From the NCBI RefSeq assembly GCF_000004195.4, contig NC_030678.2:76567404-76631403 (forward strand): 64,000 nt of DNA, in the 5' to 3' direction. Shown here in pieces: positions 36,071 through 48,183 of this stretch. Every line of letters starts with the position of its first letter. Within the stretch, counting starts at the first letter, position 1. A program made the translations under genes and the position numbers. The notes beneath the pieces were generated by a model. The model had not been told where the DNA came from and ran no database searches. It worked only from the letters and a program-made list of their open reading frames with translations. Source of the stretch: Xenopus tropicalis (taxonomy: Eukaryota > Chordata > Amphibia > Anura > Pipidae).

Positions 36071-36795
36071 TCAAAACTATATTAATTGGCGAGAATTGGC
36101 CATTCTATAACAAACAACTTGGGAGGTGAGTTACCCATTTACAAACACAAGCGCAAATCACAAGAGTGCATAAAAACCTGCATGAATTTAAATTCTGTTT
36201 ATAAAGATATTTACATCAATTTACAATTGTGTGCTTGTTTCTTTCCAACTTTTCTTTTCTTGTTTTTGTTCTCCTGTTACTGTACATGTGTGTGTGTGTG
36301 TCTGTTACACAGTGTATGCTAGTGTACCTTGTGTGAGCACAGATGCTAACCCAGTTAGGTTAAAGTTAAGTGCTTCTTGCCCATGCATGTTTTCACCCCA
36401 GCCACACCCCTGTTAAGTCCAGGCCACACCCCCAATTGTAACACAAGGTGACTATTTAACTTCAGTCATATTTTTCAAGGGCTCCTACCTGTCTGGTTGC
36501 ATTTCTTAGGATAAGTGCCTCCTGACCTGGGCATTGCTCTCAGTCACAGGGTTAAAAGGACAATGAAAGTCTTTATCACTGGGGTTGTCAATTTGTTAGG
36601 CCCCCCAAGGGATTATAATCGCTAACCTGAAACCCAAGGTTGGTGCTGCTCTTTCCTGAAATTTATGGAAGGGGAACACCACAATTTCAATCCTTTTCCT
36701 GGCATGGGCAGATGTGTATGTAATTAGGCAAATCATTTCAGTATTTGTGTTACAGCGCAAGGGCACACCCAAGGGCACGGTCGCTCCTGCAGTGA

Positions 36796-36900
36796 GGCAA
36801 AGTAAGAACCTTGCCTCAGGCGGCAGTAAGCAGCCAGTTGCCGGGGAAGCAAGAAGCCGCCTCTGGTAACTTTAAGAGTGGATTTACATTTCCGTTTCCT
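36796..36900. mobile_element. Repeat fragment (CTTGCCTCAGGCGGCA)
   Basis: GCAAAGTAAGAACCTTGCCT followed by CAGGCGGCA and CTCTGGTAACTTTAAGAG is shared with the segment at 46230-46320. The family is unnamed here. Confidence 0.5.
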
Positions 36901-37602
36901 GGTTCTGTAGAGAGTGCACAGTGGGGGCCCAGTTTAGTGAGGGAACTCATGGAATGTGTGAAGGTAGCGCCCAGAGGGCAAAATTTATTTTTATATTTAC
37001 ATTTTGTACGCTGTACCCCTGTGTTTAATAAACTGCCATTAATCAAAGAAAATGTCTGTTGTGGATCCCACAAGTTTACAGAGCCCTATAGAATATAAAT
37101 ATTGCATTGGCTGAGTGACACCTTGGATAGTTTGGGTTTTATCTGAATGATAATGGGGATTACATAGGCCCTATGGAACAGGTAAGTCTGAGCCACTCCA
37201 TGTTCTTTAAGGCCCTCAAGGGTATCTATCCAGTTGTCATCTACATGACTCAGGGCAAGTTAAAGATTGGTATATGATGGAGATTTGCATCCTTAATTAT
37301 GAATCCTACATAATGAATACAAGGGCTGGGGAGACTTGTACTTACTGCCTATGGCAAAAGTTGAAAAGGGTTTCAACCCATAGTGCAGGGTTCCAGACCA
37401 TAGTGCAGTACTCAGAGCTTTCAGCCATTGTTAATAATGAGGCTTTATACCCTTAGAATCGCCTTCTTGGATAATTCCTATAAAACCGCTGCAGTCTGGC
37501 TGCTATGACAGCTGAAATCTTAAAATGGTATCAGCACTAGTTCAACTGGTCACAATGACTTGTCAAACAGACTGTGGGAGCAGCACTGGTATTGTGTCAC
37601 TG

Positions 37603-38235
37603 TATGTACTGCAGTACAAACTGTTTACCTTGGAGTGATCATAATGAGTTACTTGTGTAGTCATGTTAGGTTTCCCTATCTCCTTCCCTACCATGTTAGG
37701 TTTTCCTATCTCCTTCCCTACCATGTTAGGTTTCCCTATCTCCTTCCCTACCTGTGTGTGAAATACTCTGCCTGCTGTACCCTGCCTGTGTGTGCCATAC
37801 TCTGCCTACCCTATGCCCTGTGTGTGCCATACTCTGCCTGCCCTATGCCCTGTGTGTTCCATACTCTGCCTGCCCTATGCTCTGTGTGTGCGATACTCTA
37901 CCTGCCTTATGCTGCCTGTGTGTGCCATACTCTGCTTGTCCTATCCTGTCTGTGTGCCATGCTATGCCTGCCCTATGCTCTGTGTGTGCCATACTCTGCC
38001 TGCCTTTTGCTGCCTGTGTGTGCCATACTCTGCCTGTCCTACCCTGCCTGTGTGTGCCATAATCTAACTGCCCTACCCTACCTGTGTGTGCCATACTCTG
38101 CCTGCCCTATCCTGCCTGTGTGTGCCATAATTTGCCTGCCCTACTCCGGCTGTGTGTGCCATACTCTACCTGCCTTTTGCTGCCTGTGTGTGCCATATTC
38201 TGCCTGCCCTATGCAGCCTGTGTGTGACATACTCT
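37603..38235. repeat. 34-bp minisatellite, reversed and longer copy
   Basis: From about 37745 to 38232 the sequence is about fourteen variable units of TGTGTGCCATACTCTGCCTG then CCCTACCCTGCCTG. This is the reverse complement of the array at 22.5 kb. The left flank CTGCAGTACAAACTGTTTAC also matches the right flank of that locus inverted. Three preceding copies of a separate unit (CATGTTAGGTTTCCCTATCT then CCTTCCCTAC) lie at 37663-37751. Confidence 0.88.
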
Positions 38236-39226
38236 GTCAGTCAGTATGATTGATAAAGGAGAGAATTTCAAAACTTAATTTCTCTCACTGTAAAAAAACC
38301 CTTTCCAAATATTTAGACAGAACCTCCTTTCTTCTAATGGAATGGATGCCCTCGTGTCTACTGGAAGGACCTACTGATATTTTCTAATGATCAACCTCTT
38401 TATCTCTCATGCTCAAATTCTCATTTGAATACATTTTTTTTTTGATTAAAGAAAACATCAGTATCTGGTTGCTGAAATTGGGTTATTGAGTTGCATAGAT
38501 GCTTATACTAGCTTCTGAATCTTTCAATAATTTATTATATCTGTGTGCATCTCTCCATTATCTCCTTAGATTTGTTCTATAACTGGAGGTGAGTACCAAA
38601 ATACTCTTGCCAAGAAGGAGGAGTTGTGTCCACGACAGTAAAGGCTGATGTGTCCAAACATGTGCAGTTGTGCAAAAATGAATGCAGCTGCTACATGAAC
38701 TTCAATACAGTTGCACTTTGTGCCAGTGCCTCTGTCTCGCAATCCTGTTTGAAATCGAGTGCAGGTTCATGCATTGACGCAAGAACACCCTAGAACTACC
38801 ACCACCTTCAAGCTAGCAGCAATTTCAGGCATCCCAAAGTGACCAGTGGCATAAGACTGGTGGCTAAAAAATCAAGTGCAGACATCATTTTGACCCTGAG
38901 TACTGTCAGTAGCATCAACATGCAAGTGCAATTGTGTGTGTTTTGAAGCATCAGACAGAACTGCATTATACATAAGTCCCCCTGGTGGGCACAATTACAC
39001 TGTAATCGTTGTAAAAAAAAAACAATCAGTAAATTGCATTTAAAATTGCACTTTCCATGATGTGAAACAGTAGGCAAGATGGGCACACCGGCGCTGAGCG
39101 CAACTATACCGAAGTGCAAGGAATACATTTGGATACAATATACAGTTATGGGACTTAATTTCCAGAATGCTGGGGATCTGGGGTTTTCCAGATAAGGGGT
39201 CTTTTCATAATTTGGATCTTTATATC

Positions 39227-39719
39227 TTAAAGGGGACCTGTCACCCTAAGAAATAACTCCAAATTATTTTCTATATTCTTAGTTGAGCAAAATAAACTTT
39301 ACTTACTCTATATAAATAATATAAATCTTGTTTCCTTCCATCTTGGAATTACTCAATCAAAGTAAGCAGGCAGGCGCCATTTTGTGGACACTTATGAAGG
39401 CAAGCTTTGTATCATGCCAAAATCTTGTGTATGTGCCAGAATGGGGGGCCAGATGCCCAGGCCCATGCACTGGCTACACAATTAGATGATGAGGAGGGAG
39501 GGGAAAAGTGAGATGTGCAGTGACATCTACGTAGTGCTGAATGAAAAGCTAAAGTTATTGTCTGCTCCGCCTCTATGCCTAAGGCATAGAGGTGGGGCAG
39601 GCAATATATGATTGACAGCTGGGATTTTTAAATGCCTTTATAATGGGTATGGATGTGTTAATATAAAAATGGACTTTTATTATACAGCTTTTTATGTCTG
39701 GGTGACAGGTCCACTTTAA
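39227..39719. mobile_element. MITE with TTAAAGGGGACCTGTCACCC ends
   Basis: The right end GGGTGACAGGTCCACTTTAA is the inverted complement of the left end with one change. TTAA stands at each edge. The interior includes the small hairpin GCCTCTATGCCTAAGGCATA. Confidence 0.82.
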
Positions 39720-39750
39720 GTCTTCAAACTGATTCAGCAGCTTATCTGCC

Positions 39751-39960
39751 CATGTATGGCCACCCAGACGGCCTACTTGACCAACATCTGGCCTTAAATT
39801 GGCCAGAACTCAATTGATCAGGTTTGATTTGGCTAGTTGATGCGGTCCTCAGTCTGACTCACCTATGCCCGCCCTAGGGCCAAAAAAATTGAATTAGCCT
39901 GATGTCTCCCACCTTAGGTGGGCATATCTGGAGAAGATCTTACTGTGTATGGCACCTTTA
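39751..39960. mobile_element. Foldback MITE family B, diverged copy
   Basis: It runs from CATGTATGGCCACCCAG to ACTGTGTATGGCACCTTTA. Internal words CATCTGGCCTTAAATTGGCC and GATGCGGTCCTCAG are shared with the copy at 61.6 kb. Confidence 0.7.
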
Positions 39961-41550
39961 GTTACTATCTTAGTTACTAAGTACAAGGAACTGTTTTATT
40001 ATTACAGAGAAAAAAAATTGTTTCTAGAAATTTAAATTATTTGATTAATTAGGAGTCTATGTGAGATGGCCTTCCTGTAATTCAGAGCTTTCTGGATAAT
40101 GGTTTTACAGATAATGGATCCCATACCTGTGCCGTTTATAAATGGTATCAATTCATGCAATGACTGTATCCAGTTTTGCTTAGCAGCATGTATGCATGTG
40201 TTTTGTATGATTACATCAATAAATTATACAGTTGTAGATCAAATATGATTCTTATGAGTCATTCTTTAGGGGAGGGAAAAAGGGTGGGGAGGGGAGGTTT
40301 GGGGGTGGGTTTGAGGGTGTGCAAGTCAGGGTCTTCTTTTCTCAGAGTCCTGACTTGCCGGAGGGTAGAAAATAAAAGTCAAAATATGGATACAAAGAAG
40401 AAAATTAGTGTTATAGTTTTCTAAACTGAAACCAAACCGGGTGGGGTGCCTCTCTTAACTCCTCTCCACTCCTCTCCAAGATCCGGGTTCAACCTATCCC
40501 AATGTCCCGTGGGACTTTCAGGTAGATTTTTCCCATTCATTTCCCTTTCCTGCCTCCAGGGTTCCTTTTATTTTATGTCTTATATCACTTATATAACATA
40601 TAAGGGGGAGGGGCTTTGCCAACTTTTTTAAAACTAAAACTGCAGTCCCCTAGTGACCAACTGTAAAAAGTTGGGAGACCCTGGGGTTAATACTGTGAGA
40701 ATGGGAGCAGTTAAAATTTTCCCACTGAAAACAATGAAAGAAATGTGATTGGCTTTTGGCTTTTGGGCACTCTGGCATCAAACCAATAAAATACTATAGG
40801 TGAAATATGATTGGCTGTTGGTGGCTCTGCCCACTTTTGTAACACTAAAACTGCAGTTACCTGGTGCCTAACTGTGCAAAGTTTGGGGACCCTGGTGTTA
40901 TTACTGTGAGAATGGCAGCAGGTTGAATTTCCGCCAAGTCAATAGGTAAAATCTGATTGGCTGTGCACAGCTCCGCCCACTTTTGGGCATCCAACAATCA
41001 TCATATTTTCATTCAGGCTGACCCCATGACTATGTGATGCAAGTTTGGGGAGTGTGGCCTCAAAGCTGTAAGATTGGCAGCAGTTTAAATTTCCCCATAG
41101 AAGTCAATGGGTGAAATTTGATTGGCTGTTGTTGGCCCCTCCCACTTTGGGGTCATCCAACAAATGTTGATGTTTCATTCGGGGTGACCCCATTATTATG
41201 TTATTCAAGTTTCGGGCGTGTAGCTTCAAAGCTGTAAGAGTGGCAGCAGTTTAAAAATCTTCCCTGTCAAAGTCAATGGGAAAATTGGGGGGTTCGGAGC
41301 GGCGCCACAAAAAGACGGGGGGCCTGTTCGCTTAGAAAAGCACAAGCAACCTGCTCCGCTATAGGGCGAAGAAGTGTGGGGAGTTTGGGTGTTGTACCCC
41401 TAAAACTGTAGGAGGAGTAGCGTTTAGAAAATGGGGGGCGCTAAGAAGAAGAAGAAAAAGCGGAAGAATAAGCTGAAGTCGAAGAACAGTAGGTTGGGTT
41501 TTTCAACCCAACAGAATGATACGGTTTCATGACAGCCACTGTAACTAAAG

Positions 41551-42945
41551 ATCGGACCGTACCATTTTGGCGGATGGGGGGGGGACAGTTAGACTGTACC
41601 ATTTTATTGGAGGGGGGGTTGGGCTATACCATTTTATTGGAAGGGGGGGTTTGGACCGTACCATTTTGTTGGGGGGGTGGGCCGTACCATTTTTTTGGAG
41701 GGGGGGGTCGGACCATACCATTTCATTAGGGGGGGGGGGTCGGACCATACCATTTTTTTGGAAGGGGGGTCGGACCGTACCATTTTGTTGGAGGGGGGGT
41801 CAGACCATACCATTTCATTAGGGGGGGGGTCAGACCATACCATTTCATTAGGGGGGGGTCGGACCATACCATTTTTTTTGGAAGGGGGGGTCGGGCCGTA
41901 CCATTTTTGGAGGGGGGGTCGGACCATACCATTTTATTAGAGGGGGGGTCGGATCGTACCATTTTTTGGAGGGTGGGGGTCAGACCGTACCATTTTGGCG
42001 GATGGGGGGGACAGTAAGACTGTACCATTTTATTGGAGGGGGGGTTGGGCTATACCATTTTATTGGAAGGGGGGTTTGGACCGTACCATTTTGTTGGGGG
42101 GGTGGTCCGTACCATTTTTTTGGAGGGGGGGGTCGGACCATACCATTTCATTGGGGGGGGGGTCGGACCATACCATTTTTTTTGGAAGGGGGGGGTCTGA
42201 CCGTACCATTTTGTTGGAGGGGGGGTCGGACCATACCATTTCATTGGGGGGGTCAGACCATACCATTTTTTTTTGGAAGGGGGGGTCGGACCGTACCATT
42301 TTTTGGAGGGGGGGTCGGACCATACCATTTTATTAGAGGGGGGTCGGATCGTACCATTTTTTGGAGGGTGGGGGTCGGACCGTACCATTTTGTTGGAGGG
42401 GGTTCGGACCGTACCATTTTATTAGAGGGGGGGTCGGACTGTACCATTTTATTGGAGGGGGTCGGACCGTACCATTTTTCGGAGGGGGGTCAGCAGACCT
42501 TACATTTTGTTGGAGGGGGGGTCGGACCGTACCATTTTGTTGGGGGGGGGTTGGACCATACCATTTTATTGGAGGGGGTGTCGGACCGTACCAATTTTTT
42601 GGAGGGGGGGTCGGACCACACCATTTTGTTGGAGGGGGAATAGGACTGAACCATTTTATTGGGGAGGTCGAACCTTACCATTTTGTTTGAGGGGGGTTGG
42701 ACTGTACCTTTTTTTGGAGGGGGGGTCAGACCGTACCATTTTGTTGGAGGGGGGGTCAAGCCATACCATTTTGTTGGAGGGGTGGGGTCGGACCGTACCA
42801 TTTTGTTGGAGATGGGGGAGTCGGACTGTACCATTTTGTTGGCGGGTGGGTTGCACTTTACCATTTTGTTGGAGGGGGGGTTGGACCGTACAATTTTGTA
42901 TTAGGGGGGTTGGAACGTACCACTTTAGGGGTACAGGGGGGGATA
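41551..42945 (+). repeat. G-rich minisatellite array 1, about 45 units
   Basis: The unit of about 30 bases reads TCGGACCGTACCATTTTGTT then GGAGGGGGGG; runs of six to nine G recur in nearly every unit. A higher-order period of about 429 bases is visible: the variant unit ending ATTTTGGCGGATGGGGG occurs at about 41,560 and again at about 41,990. The array starts after CACTGTAACTAAAGATCGG and stops at CACTTTAGGGGTACAGGGGG. Confidence 0.95.
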
Positions 42946-43903
42946 ATGATACAGTTTCATGACCCCCTGTAACTAAAGATCGGACTGTACCATTAGCAGT
43001 TTACTGTCATTCACTTTACTTTCCCCAGACTCACCCTGGCATCAAACCAATAAAATTCTATAGGTGAAATATGATTGGCTGTTGGTGGCTCTGCCTACTT
43101 TACAAAACTAAAACTGCAGTTCCCTATTGATTAACTGTGAAATGTTTGGGGGACCCTGGGATACTGTGAGAATGGCAGCAGTTAAAATTTCCCCACTGAA
43201 AACAATGAAAGAAATGTGATTGGCTTTTGGTGGCTCTGCCCACTTTTTTTAAAACTAAAACTGCAGTTACCTGGTGCCTAACTGTGCACAGTTTGGGGAC
43301 CCTGGTGTTATTACTGTGAGAATGGCAGCAGGTTGAATTTCCGCCAAGTCAGGTAAAATCTGATTGGCTGTGCACAGCTCTGCCAACTTTTGGGCATCCA
43401 ACAATCATCATATTTTCATTCAGGCTGACCCCATGGCTATGTGATTCAAGTTTGGGAAGTGTGGCCTCAAAGCTGTAAGATTTGCAGCAGTTTAAATTTC
43501 CCCAAAAAAGTCAATAGGTGAAATTTGATTGGCTGTTGTTGTTGTTGGGGTCATCCAACAAATGTCGCTGTTTCATTCGTGGTGACCCCATGATTATGTT
43601 ATTCAAGTTTGGGGGATGTAGCTTCAAAGCTGTAAGTGTGGCAGCAGTTTGAAAATCTTCCCTGTCAAAGTCAATAGGAAAATTGGGGTGTTTGGAGCGG
43701 CGCCACAAAAAGACGGGGGTCGGGATCGCTTAGAAAAGCACAAGCAACCTGCTCCACTATTGGGCGAAGAAGTGTGGAGAGTTTGGATGTTGTACCCCTA
43801 AAACTGTAGGAGGAGTAGCGTTTAGAAAATGGGGGGTGCTAAGACAACAAAGAAGAAAAAGCGGAAGAATAAGCTGAAGTAGGTTGGGTTTTTCAACAAT
43901 TGG

Positions 43904-44340
43904 ACTGTACCATTTTATTGGAGGGGGGTTGGGCCATACCATTTTATTGGAAGGGGGGGGGGGTTGGTCCGTACCAATTTTTTGGAGGGGTGGGGTTGGT
44001 CCGTACCAATTTTTTGGAGGGGGGGGGTCGGTCCGTACCATTTTTTTTTGGAGGGGGGGGGTCGGACCATACCATTTTTTGGAGTGGGTCCGGACCATAC
44101 CATTTTATTGTGGGGGGGTCGAACCGTACCATTTTATTGGGGGGGGCGGGTTGGACCGTACCATTTTGTTGGAGGGGGGTTGGGCCGTACCTTTTTTTTG
44201 GAGTGGGGGGGGCCGGACCATACCATTTTGTTGGAGGGGGGTTGTACTTTACCATTTTGTTGGAGGGAGGGTTGGACCATACCATTTTTATTTTAGGGGG
44301 GGTTGGACTGTACCACTTTAGGGGTACAGGAGGGTGATAA
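43904..44340 (+). repeat. G-rich minisatellite array 2
   Basis: About fourteen units of the same 30-base type. It starts with TTGGACTGTACCATTTTATT, ends with CCACTTTAGGGGTACAGG and is followed by ATGACCCCCTGTAACTAAAG, as in array 1. Confidence 0.93.
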
Positions 44341-44636
44341 TGATACAGCATCATGACCCCCTGTAACTAAAGATCGGACCGTACCATTAGCAGTTCACTG
44401 TCATTTACTTTACTTTCCCCAGATTTACCCTGGCATCATATAAAATTCTATAGGTGAAATATGATTGGCTGTTGGTGGCTCTGCCTACTTTTCAAAACTA
44501 AAACTGCAGTTCCCTATTGACTAACTGTGTAATGCTTGGGGACCCTGGGGTTAATACTGTGAGAATGGCAGCAGTTAAAATTTCCCCACTGAAAACAATG
44601 AAAGAAATGTGATTATTACTGTGAGCTTTGAGTAAT

Positions 44637-45024
44637 TTTGTTGGAGGGGGTTGGTCTGTACCATTTTATTGGAGGGGGGGGTTGGACCGAACAATTTTTT
44701 GAAGGGGGGGTCCGGACCGTACCATTTTATTGTGGGGAGGGGGGGGTCGGACCGCACCATTTTATTGATGGGGGGGGGTCAGACCGTACCATTTTGTTGG
44801 AGGGGGGGTCGGGCCATACCATTTTGTTGGAGCGGAGGGGTCAGACCATACCATTTTGTTGGAGGGGAGGGACCACACCATTTTGCTGGAGATGTGGGGG
44901 TTAGACTGTACCATTTTGTTGGAGGGGGGTTGTACTTTACCATATTGATGGAGTGGGAGTTGGACCGTACCATTTTGTTTTAGGGGGGATTGGACCGTAC
45001 CACTTTAGGGGTACAGGGGGGGTG
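44637..45024 (+). repeat. G-rich minisatellite array 3
   Basis: About thirteen units; it interrupts a flanking module after TGTGATTATTACTGTGAGC. It ends with the same GGACCGTACCACTTTAGG and GTACAGGGGGGGTG junction and an (ATA)n run at 45025-45047. Confidence 0.92.
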
Positions 45025-46314
45025 ATAATAATAATAATAATAATAAAGTTTCATGACCCCCTGTAACTAAAGATCGGACCGTACCATTAGTCATTCACTT
45101 TACTTTTCCCAGACTCACCCTGGCATCAAACCAATAAAATTTTATAGGTGAAATATGACTGGCTGTTGGTGGCTCTGCCTACTTTTCAAAACTTAAACTG
45201 CAGTCCCCTATTAACTAACTGTGAAATGTTTGAGGACCCTGGGGTTAATACTGTCAGTTAAAATTTCCCCACTGAAAACAATGAAAGAAATGTGATTGGC
45301 TACAGTTTCATGACCCCTTGTAACTAAAGATCGGACCGTACCATTAGCAGTTCACTGTCATTCACTTTACTTTCCTCATTGGCACTCTGGCATCAAACCA
45401 ATAAAATTCTATAGGTGAAATATGATTGGCTGTTGGTGGCTCTGACCACTTTTTTTAAAACTAAAACTGCAGTTACCTGGTGCCTGTGCAAAGTTTGGGG
45501 ACCCCGGTGTTATTACTGTGAGAATGGCAGCAGGTTGAATTTCCGCCAAGTCAATAGGTAAAATCTGATTGGCTGTGCACAGCTCCGCCCACTTTTGGGC
45601 ATCCAACAAGCATCATATTTTCATTCAGGCTGACCCCATGAGTATATAATTAAAGTTTAGGGAGTGTAGCCTCAAAGCTGTAAGATTGGCAGCAGTTTCC
45701 ATTTCCTCATAAAAGTCAATGGGTAAAATTTGATTGGCTGTTGTTGGCCCCTCCCACTTTGGGGTCATCCAACAAATGTCGCTGTTTCATTCGGGGTGAC
45801 CCCATGATTATGTTTTTCAACTTTGTGGGATTTAGCTTCAAAGCTGTAAGTGTGGCAGCAGTTTGAAAATCTTCCCTGTCAAAGTCAATGGGAAAATTGG
45901 GGTGTTCAGAGCGGCACCACAAAAAGACGGGGGGCGGGATCGCTTAGAAAAGCACAAGCAACCTGCTCCGCTATAGGGTGAAGAAGTGTGGAGAGTTTGG
46001 ATGTTGTACCCCTAAAACTGAAGAAGTAGCGTTTAGAAAATCGGGGGGCGCCAAGACGACAAAGAAGAAAAAGCGGAAGAATAAGTCAAAGAACAGTAGG
46101 TTGTGTTTTTCAACCCAACATAATTATTCAGTAAATTAAAAGACATTTTATGCATTTCATATGGATGCCTCTATACCTGTAAGTACCTGAAAATTTCCAA
46201 ATTTGCCAGGCTGTATACAGAGACGATGCTACCATAAGGCAAGGTCAGAATCTTGCCTCAGGCGACGGAACCCTTCAGATTACCAGGCGTGTCAAAACCC
46301 CACTCCTGGTAACT

Positions 46315-46550
46315 TTAAGGGCGAGGACAGACAAAGTGTCTATTCACTTCTCTCAGCCCTGCGCTTTTTTGCAAGAGAACCGGATCCGCCCCCGTACGCT
46401 CCTCTATGTGCGTGCACTAAAGGCTATGGCAACTGCCCGAGTGTGGGCACACAGCTGAGCGGATCTGAGGTAGGCCTGGAAAATGTTCGCTTTCGCGTTT
46501 CCCAGGGCTGAGAAAAGCGGATGTACGCTTTGTCTGTGTCCTTGCCCTAA
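46315..46550. mobile_element. MITE nested in an older repeat (AAGGGCGAGGACAGAC ends)
   Basis: The ends AAGGGCGAGGACAGACAAAG and CTTTGTCTGTGTCCTTGCCC are inverted repeats. Internal hairpins include TTCACTTCTCTCAGCCCTG with CAGGGCTGAGAAAAG. It splits the repeat that also occurs at 36796-36900. Confidence 0.78.
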
Positions 46551-47116
46551 GAGCTAAAATTGCCTTTTAAAATCAGAATTTTGGCTCTTCTAGTCAGGGA
46601 GTGCAGTTGCACCCTTTGAATGAGCTATGCAGCCCCGTCTTGACCCGCTCCAACACTAAAAAGTTAAGGATGGAGAGGCATGGAGGGGCAGCATCAAGAA
46701 GGCCACCTCATGGTGGCACAGGGGCAGGGATCACCCTTAGCTGTATAATTGTTTTGCTAAAGGCAAGCTAGTTAGAGCTGACTATATCCTGCTTGTAATT
46801 GGCCATGTGTCTACAAAAAATAAACCTCTTCTTATTTAAGGGTCAAGGCTAGGGTTGCCACCTGGCCGAGGCTAGGGCCAGTGTTACAAATTTCCTGGCA
46901 ATGTACTCCAGCTCCGATGCACCCCAAACCGTCTTCCCTTTCCACCCCCCATCCCATCCTTAACTCAGCCTCCTCACCAGTTCTCCACCCACTTCAGCAA
47001 CCTATGTCATAGCTCCATCTAGTTGCATCATAACCTCATCCCTTTACTTCCTCAGTCTGCTCCTTTTATATAATAGATAACCCCTTTTTGGTTACTGTCC
47101 CCCCTCCTATTTCAGA

Positions 47117-47312
47117 GGGTGAAGACACACAGAGCTGCTAGTAGCAGCTATTTTCACGGCTACAAAATTGACAATGCTGATCATTTACTGATAATTGGCT
47201 CTTCGTGTGTTTAGCAGAAGCAATTCTCTGTAATGTCTATGGCAGGGTATTTTCTGGTGTTTTGTAGCCGTGACAAGTAGCTGCTACTAAGTAGCTCCGT
47301 GTGTCTTCACCC
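47117..47312. mobile_element. MITE, family E (GGGTGAAGACACAC ends)
   Basis: GGGTGAAGACACACAGAGCT and GTAGCTCCGTGTGTCTTCAC are inverted ends, with further inverted blocks AGTAGCAGCT and GTAGCTGCTAC. A second copy is at 61258-61450. Confidence 0.83.
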
Positions 47313-47866
47313 AAAAGGTAAAAACCTGACAAAATGAAGGCAAGCCTAGTGATGGCAGACAGGGTGTTTTGTTGCCAACAGGAAATCACCTCTCCCATAG
47401 ACAACAAAGCACCAAAAATTACCTACCCATCCAGTTCCGCTGTAAAACTTATCTCATGCAGCAAACTTTTCTTCTTTACATCTTCAAAGAAGAAAATTTT
47501 AAAACTTTTAATTAGGTATAAACATTCATGTGGTGAAAAGATACATATAATCAAAATTATCCCATGTGATATTGCAATATATTGAAACAAAGGAGCTGTA
47601 TGGAACAAAATTACCAATTTCATTGACATAAAGAATACAGAAAATAAACAAACTTACATAGGTTTGCACTTATACATGAAAGCTTAAAAAAATTATCTGA
47701 AGATAGCCCAGTCTAAATTCAAACATATACAAGAAAACAGATACCACAGTTCATGCTGACAGGAAACCAAAATGAGAAGTGTAGATATATTTAGTGTCTC
47801 TACAGATAAAAGGTGAGGGCCCATAGAATAGTATTTAGTACCACCTGTACATTTTTATTAGGCTAC

Positions 47867-48183
47867 GAAAAAACACTGCAACTTTTCAGAGATTTACTAT
47901 GCTTCTGAACCACTAAAAATCTGAATAAGCCAGATTAAACTTGCTGAGTTCATGTAGAAGTCAATGGAAGAGGTCTCTTCGCTTTCTTTGAAGTTCTTTC
48001 TCTTGTCTCGGAGATTTCACAGGATTTCAAGTCTGTGTTTTTGTGGTGACAATTCTAAAAAGTTGAGGATTTTTAGGACTTTTCTCACAGCAACTTTTTC
48101 CACAGCGACTCTTTTTTAGGAAAATTAGGTATCTGGGAAAATAAAAAATAGAAATTATGGAGTTTTAGTGAATCTGCCCCTAG
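47867..48183. mobile_element. Probable foldback element with GTGAATCTGCCCCTA end
   Basis: The right end TTAGTGAATCTGCCCCTA matches the terminal pattern of the elements at 27.1 and 29.3 kb. The left end is not clear. The interior carries inverted TTTCT/AGAAA-rich segments. Confidence 0.4.

Larger units (their letters stand above)
39143..40133 (-). mobile_element. MITE family A copy with two nested MITEs
   Basis: Left part 39143-39230 and right part 39961-40133 are the two arms of a reversed family A copy. Its left arm contains GGGGTTTTCCAGATAAGGGG and its right arm TACAAGGAACTGTTTTATTA and GATAATGGATCCCATACCTG. Between them sit the TTAA-edged MITE at 39227-39719 and the family B copy at 39751-39960. 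Confidence 0.75.
40630..46120. repeat. Higher-order satellite: 170-bp subrepeats plus G-rich 30-bp arrays
   Basis: Four diverged modules of up to about 900 bases (40.63-41.52, 43.0-43.9, 44.4-44.62 and 45.09-46.12 kb) alternate with three G-rich arrays. Each module is built of related subrepeats of about 140-180 bases containing TGATTGGCTGTTGGTGGCTC, AACTGCAGTTACCTGGTGCC, GTGAGAATGGCAGCAG and GGGGACCCTGG. The complete modules end with AGAAGAAAAAGCGGAAGAAT and GTAGGTTGGGTTTTTCAACC. No coding gene is present. Open frames are repeat artefacts. Confidence 0.9.

Noticed and set aside
37560..38249. 229-residue plus-strand open frame
   Set aside because: It is the reversed copy of the same minisatellite, so it has no independent coding signal.
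41529..42972. Many overlapping frames on both strands (up to 225 residues, Gly/Pro-rich)
   Set aside because: All are products of the G-rich 30-base array; no start context, splicing or conserved domain.
43511..45922. Two similar minus-strand frames (65 and 68 residues) shared between satellite modules
   Set aside because: The similarity follows from the repeated DNA module, and the frame breaks in the first module. It could be an ancient transposon protein remnant but nothing supports it.
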